In this document: positions 59,011-64,000 of the stretch, piece after piece | Position numbering within the stretch: position 1 is the first letter of the stretch | How the letters are laid out: every line of letters begins with the position of its first letter | DNA from: Ascaphus truei | Lineage: Eukaryota > Chordata > Amphibia > Anura > Ascaphidae | NCBI GenBank assembly: GCA_036426205.1 | Contig: CM071571.1 | Span: 115,671,581 to 115,735,580, forward strand | Reading direction: 5' to 3' | Length of the DNA stretch: 64,000 nucleotides | Position numbers and translations under genes: made by a program | Notes under the pieces: model-generated | What the model was told of the DNA's origin: nothing | Seen by the model: only the letters and a program-made list of their open reading frames with translations | Database searches by the model: none

Positions 59011-59130
59011 AGGGTAAATGCTACTGATAATAAAGTCCTACGGGTAAATGCTACTGATAATAAAGTCCTACGGGTAAATGCTACTGATAATAAAGTCCTA
59101 AGGGTAAATGCTACTGATAATAAAGTCCTT
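59011..59130. repeat. 30-bp tandem repeat, four copies
   Basis: Four units of GGGTAAATGCTACTGATAAT plus AAAGTCCTA(C/A), nearly identical, each containing TAATAAAG. Confidence 0.95.
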
Positions 59131-59375
59131 CAAATGCCATCTAATACATGTATATTACTTTAAAAATTCTGTAGAGTACAACAATAACCTCCTAGGACCA
59201 GAGACATGTAATGGGTCTCATCTGGTTAAATCTGACACCAGTAAGTAATTTAAATTTGGGAGGGGTTGGATTTCCTCTGTCTGTGATGTTCCTGTGTCTT
59301 CAGCAATTGCTTGTAAAATTCTTTCCACTTTCCCTTAACTTTATTGGTTCTCTGATAATGACAGGGTGAGGATAA

Positions 59376-59763
59376 GGCTTGTCCTATAGTAGGTGTGAAC
59401 GCGCGTGCACGTGACGCACACTTTTTGTGTGTATGCTGTGAGCGAAGGTACTGTGTGTACATGTGTGTATGTGTGTATAGATTGTGTAAGTTAATAATGT
59501 ATTAAATAATATTTAAAAAAAATAAATAAAAATACATGTTGCACAATACAAATAATTTTTATTTATTCAACTTTGACACATACACATAAATACATACATA
59601 CTGTACATACATACATTTCAGCGGCGGTAGTAGCCCCAAATCTTTTTCCCTGTCGGCTGGCTCCACGCTTACTGTCGTTTGCGCGTGCGGCACCATTATA
59701 GAAATCCTGACTAACCACAGCCAATTATAAGTGCCGCGCGCGCACGGCACTATATAACAGTCC
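59376..59763. mobile_element. Harbinger-type MITE, same family, copy 3
   Basis: It is flanked by TAA, with ends GGCTTGTCCTATAG and GGACTGTTATATAG, the CACACTTTTTGTGTGTATGC block and the CAGCGGCGGTAGTAG block. Confidence 0.75.
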
Positions 59764-59872
59764 TAAGGGTAAAGAAACCCCTTGTTTGACAAAGACTTAT
59801 GTATGAAATTCAGCTGGTCGATTTATGTGGAATTGTACCTTTAAACCCAAAACATAGACTAAGGCCAGGTCC

Positions 59873-60182
59873 CCGCTGCAGCACCCGTTGTTGTCCCTGC
59901 TGTGGAGACAAGAGCCGCCCCTCAATGGGGAAGGGTCCACTGCAAGGGGTGGCCGCCGCGCTACACGGCCAGTTTTTCCTGCAGACAAGAAAATTGTGAT
60001 CAATACTAGTGATGGAGCGCTAGGCCACGCCCCCGGCCAATGAGGGCGAACCTGCCGGGAAAAGTCATGGCCCCCGTCACGCCCCCACGTCTTTCACCCT
60101 GCAGCTCACGCAGACCGGGGAACTTGACTGCACGCATCGCCAGCGCACATCAGCGTAGACAGCGGGCCATAGCAGTAGGGGC
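59873..60182. mobile_element. Harbinger-type MITE, relative of 39840
   Basis: It starts GGCCAGGTCCCCGCTGC after TAA and shares CCGCCCCTCAATG, AGACAAGAAAATTGT and GGCCAATGAGGGCGAAC with 39840-40192. The right boundary is uncertain. Confidence 0.6.
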
Positions 60183-60495
60183 CTATTCTCATAGAACCGA
60201 AGTGTGACAAATTGCTTCTAAATTGAACTATAGAAGCGATTGGCATGCTTACTAATCTGTAGACCCTTATTGTATGTCCAAGAAGCTTTTTTAGAAGCGG
60301 TTTTACTCTTGTTCTAACAATCCAATCGGTTTGTCAAAAAAAACCTCCAACTTGCAATTTTTTCCCACTACTTCTATTCTTGTAGCTCAGTTACGCAAAC
60401 CGCTTTGAAAAACGTGCACATTTTTAAAGAGGCAATCCAAGCAGTTTAAATAAAAACAATGTTTGTTTTAACATATGCATCCTTTGATTACCTTT

Positions 60496-61268
60496 TGTAA
60501 AGATCAGGGAGTCACGCTGCCCTCAGCGCGCTCCCCGCTCACCTCCGCGGCTCCTGCCTTCCCCACTCCCGCCGCCGCTGGGGATGCCGCTCCTTCAGGG
60601 ACCACTTCACGGAAGGCACGCATGCGTGCGCACCCCGCTCCAGACTTTATGCCTCTTCTTCCGGCTTGCGTCCACACGCCGATGTCGGGGACGCGCACGC
60701 AGTGCACGTTCGTGGCACGCAGCGCGCTTTCAGCCCGCACGGGTCCCGCCACCTCAGACCTTGTCAGGAATCATCATCCCACCCGATACCTGCTCCGGAT
60801 TCACCAACCACATCCCTCGCTGCTGACGCACCTCCACGCTGCAGGTTTCTCATTGGTTGCTCTCTCTTACTTATGCTCAGCTGCCCCACTGGCAAATTGG
60901 CTGAGGATAATTCAATGTTCCGTTGTGTTCATTGCTTCCTAGCCTTGCAGTCTTGTCCTCTTGATCGCAGCTATTTTTATTGACCCGGCTTGTTTTGGAC
61001 TCCGCTCTTCTGTACTCCTGACCCCGGCTATCTACGACAATCTGCACCTCTCCAACCCTGACCTCGGCATCCGTACAACGACTATTCTCATCTCCAACCC
61101 GGACCCCGGCTAATAGTACCTGCAACGATCCGTACCTCTCCAACCCAGACCCGGCTACTTTGACCAACCTGCACTCCAGACACGCCCACGCGGATGTGGG
61201 TGCTGTTTATATCCATCCCCACCACGCCCCCGCGGTCATGCCTTGTTTGTGGTGAGCATATCGTGACA
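60496..61268 (+). mobile_element. Solo LTR with CCTTT target duplication
   Basis: The 773-bp block begins TGTAAAGATCAGGGAGTCAC and ends GAGCATATCGTGACA, with CCTTT at 60491-60495 and 61269-61273. It is GC-rich, with several degenerate tandem phrases such as CTCCAACCC.GACC.CGGC. Confidence 0.75.
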
Positions 61269-61339
61269 CCTTTATTAAAAACAAATTACCTAAATTGCTG
61301 ATCAATTAATTCTCCTGTAAATCAAATCAGCAAACTCCT

Positions 61340-62545
61340 GCTTTCTAGGGTTTACTAAATGGCTGTCTTCAATTTCAAATCAATCCTTCAGTCAGTTTAA
61401 CTCAGCAGCTAGAATGTATTCTTATAATACTAAGGTAACACTATCTACTGTTACAGTTTGCAGCTCAAACTGCTGGAAATATTGGCAACACATTATCACA
61501 AAAAGGAAAGTGTTATAAAGATCTTGCACTGCTGGAGAAGTGATCTAAAACATGCTAAAGAAATCAAAGGATATTAAAACTAAATAAAAATGGCATTAAC
61601 AGTTGAATTTTAAAAAAAAGTAGTAAGTATTATCTATGTAGACGTGTCCCTTCATATCTCCGGTGCTGGGGAGGGGGATGGCTGCGGTGTATGGGAGCGG
61701 CGGAGCTCCACGGCGTACCTGGCAAGCGGGGGCTGCCTTCTTTTAGTTCGCGCATGCGCAAATCCATACATGCGCATGCGCAGAGAGGCGAGAACCATCG
61801 AGGTAGTGTCCAGGGAGCAGTGCTCCCCTGGACAAGGATTAGGTTTGTCCCTTAGGTCTCAGCTAAGTCCTAAGTCCCCTTCTAGATTGTGGCTGCTATA
61901 GGGTCACTACCATTTAGCCTTATAGTCTCAGGTGTAGCACCAGTGAAAAGATCACGCGGTGAGCTGCAGCCTGTGGTTTGGGAACAGACCACAGGCAACG
62001 ATAGACATTAAGGGACACCCTGCAGTTGGAGCGCCCTCAAGAGGCGGATGCCTATGCGGACCAGGGAGAGAGGATTAAGCAGACGTCGTGGGATCAGACG
62101 GATCCTTTTTGCTCGCGGTACCTGTGTACAAGAGTGCCCAGGGAGGTAAAGTGCACCAACGGTCCACAGGGGTAGCGCTACTCCCTACACGTGGGTGGGA
62201 CTGACTCTCTGTGTTATAATGTATGGTACCGTTATATCGTTATTCTATTGTTAGTAAACCAATTGTTATATACTGGTGTGTGTATAATTTCACTGTAAGT
62301 GGTCCTGAAAGAGGTTATCCCGCTGCGCTGGGATCCCTCTGAGATGGAGGCGCTGCACCAAGGAGAACAAGAGCTCCCCCCATGCTCCCAGCTGCCGAGG
62401 TTCAGGCCTTCTGTGAGCCACAGGTAATGGCATTGCGCGTTGTTCCCTCAGACATGGGGAAAAGGGGGCTACATCTAATATTACGGAACTGATTTATTTA
62501 TTTAATTTAAAAAAAACACTCATGTAAGATATTACATGAATTGCT
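61340..62545 (+). repeat. Dispersed repeat, same family, split by a solo LTR
   Basis: 61340-61636 contains GTTTGCAGCTCAAACTGCTG and TTGGCAACACATTATCACAA. 62478-62545 continues with AACTGATTTATTTATTTAAT and ACTCATGTAAGATATTACAT. The LTR 61637-62473 sits between. Confidence 0.75.
61637..62473 (+). mobile_element. Solo LTR with TCTA target duplication
   Basis: The 837-bp TGTAGACGTGTCCC...GGGGGCTACA block is flanked by TCTA on both sides. It interrupts a dispersed repeat that resumes at 62478 (compare 14250-14310, where the repeat is continuous). Confidence 0.75.
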
Positions 62546-63424
62546 CCTTTAACATCATCTAAAGAGTGGCGAGATTGGTGAGTTACATCCAGAGCCTGAA
62601 ATATGCATTTAGCTGAGAATAAAACCCCTAAATCATAGTGGGGATGAAGTTAGCACCACCTCAGGTCATTACACTTCTAACGCATGTACAACCTGTGTGG
62701 TTTGGCTGTTAAACCATCCGGGGTGTCACAAGACGTGGTTTAGAAGAAGTGGTTTCTAATAGAGGATAGGTTTTTATTGTTCCTCACATTTCATTACGCT
62801 ATTTCTAAACATGCCAAACCATGCGGTTTGGCAATGACAACTTCAGAACTACTAGAATAAGCCCCTATGGGTATTAAAATACATCACAGCAACCAGCTGA
62901 GCAAGGTATTTTGATTAATTAATTAAAACAGCGTGTCAGAGAAAACCAACACATACTAACAATATAGTCCAAAGAAGCTATTCAGGGCAAAAATGGCCAA
63001 TTCAAAGTATATTGAATTTATCACTTAGTTAGCTATGATATCGTTATTAGCCAGCTGATAATTATCAAAACAAGTTTTTAAAGGGACAGGCCCTCTGAGG
63101 AGCAAAGTGAAGTAATGGCAGCATCATGTTCTTTGTGTAAATATAGTTGATTTACACAAATTGTAAATTAATCAGAAGTAAATTATTTTAATATATATAT
63201 ATTTTTTTACTTTTAAGGCCTCCACAGCAAATAAATATTTGAGTATTTTCCCAATTTGGACCTAGACCCTTTTGTAATTAAAACAGTTTAAACTATGGAA
63301 GGTGATTTTTCATCCAGACTCTTTCCATTTTGTTTTCTTTGGCTAATTATGGCAGCATAATTAAACAAATAATGGGCACATTCTTAGGGTTCTTCATATA
63401 TTAAATTACAATGTACAGAGCTTA

Positions 63425-64000
63425 TGTAGCGCTATTTCCCCCACCCTATGGAAGATGTGGCGGCCACTGAGTGTATGTTGTGCTTTACCCTCGGCTCACA
63501 GGAGGCCGGAACCTCTGCTGCTGGGAACCTGAGGTGTACCTGGATCATCCGGTGACAGCGCCTTCACCTGTGAGGGAGCCAGACAGCGCCGGATAACCCC
63601 TTCAGAGGACCCAATGCAATAAGTATACACAGTGTATATAATAACAGGTTTGCTGACATGCAAAGGGTAACACAATATGACATATAACTCAGGCCTCGCA
63701 CGGCTTTACCCATACACCGCATTCCACTGTCCAACCACTAGTCCGCACCTCGGTGTCCCCAATGTACTAAGGTGCCTGGGGCACCTACCCAACCGGGTGT
63801 CCACAGTAGCCAACCCACCCGGAAGTGTGTGACAGTGCTGCCCACAATAAGTGTTATAGTTGGTGCACTTGTAGATGATGTGATACCTACCAGGTGCTCC
63901 AACACCCGGTACCACAAGCTGATGATAGAACTGTCTGATCCAGCGCTGTCTCCATCAGCAATGGCATCCAACTCCACGTGGGGTGGTATCCAGCTGGAGG
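63425..64000 (+). mobile_element. Possible LTR start, truncated by the window end
   Basis: TGTAGCGCTATTTCCCCCAC resembles the TGTAG starts of the LTRs at 24785 and 55042. The other end is outside the window. Confidence 0.35.

Larger units (their letters stand above)
55786..64000 (-). other. Probable KITLG intron 2 (survey, runs off the window)
   Basis: I searched for exon 2 (a signal peptide followed by a GICR-like start and a DVTK end) and did not find it. The region holds a dispersed repeat (57195-57425), a foldback MITE (58325-58446), a 30-bp tandem array (59011-59130), Harbinger-type MITEs (59376-59763, about 59873-60182) and LTRs (60496-61268, 61637-62473, from 63425). 55790-57190, 57430-58320, 58450-59010 and 62550-63420 show nothing recognisable. 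Confidence 0.5.

Noticed and set aside
60475..60942. A 155-codon plus-strand frame rich in Ala and Pro
   Set aside because: It lies in a GC-rich solo LTR with a 5-bp duplication, and has no domain or codon signal.
55786..64000. KITLG exon 2
   Set aside because: I looked for a signal peptide and the conserved Cys-Arg start with a donor after a DVTK-like motif on the minus strand, and found none.
1..64000. CRISPR arrays, operons, rRNA or tRNA genes
   Set aside because: The repeats are tandem satellites and dispersed elements, no spacer-repeat pattern is seen, and introns with GT-AG sites mark a eukaryote. No tRNA cloverleaf or rRNA stretch was recognised.

Overview
The window looks like vertebrate nuclear DNA, most likely from an amphibian with a large, transposon-rich genome. 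The host assignment is inferred from the divergence of the gene exons and from the repeat content; no species name can be read from the sequence. There are no prokaryotic features. The only host gene I can support is KITLG (stem cell factor, KIT ligand), on the minus strand. Its exons 3 to 8 and the start of a 3'-UTR exon lie, in transcript order, at 55785-55723, 38723-38562, 34409-34253, 34143-34072, 14571-14456, 11501-11422 and from 6136 downward. Splice sites and phases agree throughout. Exons 1 and 2 were not found and should lie beyond 64000.

Everything else is KITLG intron or 3' flank packed with mobile elements. 1-5.2 kb: nested hAT elements, including one whose interior is a 1.3-kb minisatellite. 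6-12 kb: a Harbinger MITE inside a ribozyme-type repeat, and a non-LTR retrotransposon 3' end. 12.6-13.5 kb: a solo LTR. 17-20 kb: hAT, foldback and Tigger-like MITEs. 20.8-23.6 kb: a hammerhead ribozyme and a PLE-type insertion with a 14-bp target duplication. 24.8-25.8 kb: an LTR. 26.6-29.2 kb: a broken L1-like element. 30.7-33.6 kb: an almost intact Penelope-like element (reverse transcriptase plus GIY-YIG). 35.8-37 kb and 39.8 kb: Harbinger-type MITEs. 43.6-47 kb: an LTR retroelement with a 605-codon coiled-coil ORF. 49.3-53.8 kb: a large inverted-repeat PLE derivative carrying a Tc1 transposon and a second, ribozyme-bearing insertion. 59-64 kb: MITEs and solo LTRs.

The most interesting theme is hammerhead ribozymes tied to Penelope-like elements. 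A complete type I hammerhead (all conserved core residues, a three-base-pair helix III and an extended helix I) lies on the minus strand at 21016-21099. It is in sense orientation inside KITLG intron 6. It belongs to a roughly 0.4-kb repeat whose three copies are circular permutations of one another. One of these copies abuts the inverted 5' end of the Penelope-like element and stops close to the predicted ribozyme cleavage site. Three more degenerate hammerhead-like folds sit in other PLE-type insertions. The second theme is the LTR element at 43586-46966, whose ORF pairs a retroviral-type Cys/His motif with a long coiled coil and ends inside the LTR polyadenylation signal.
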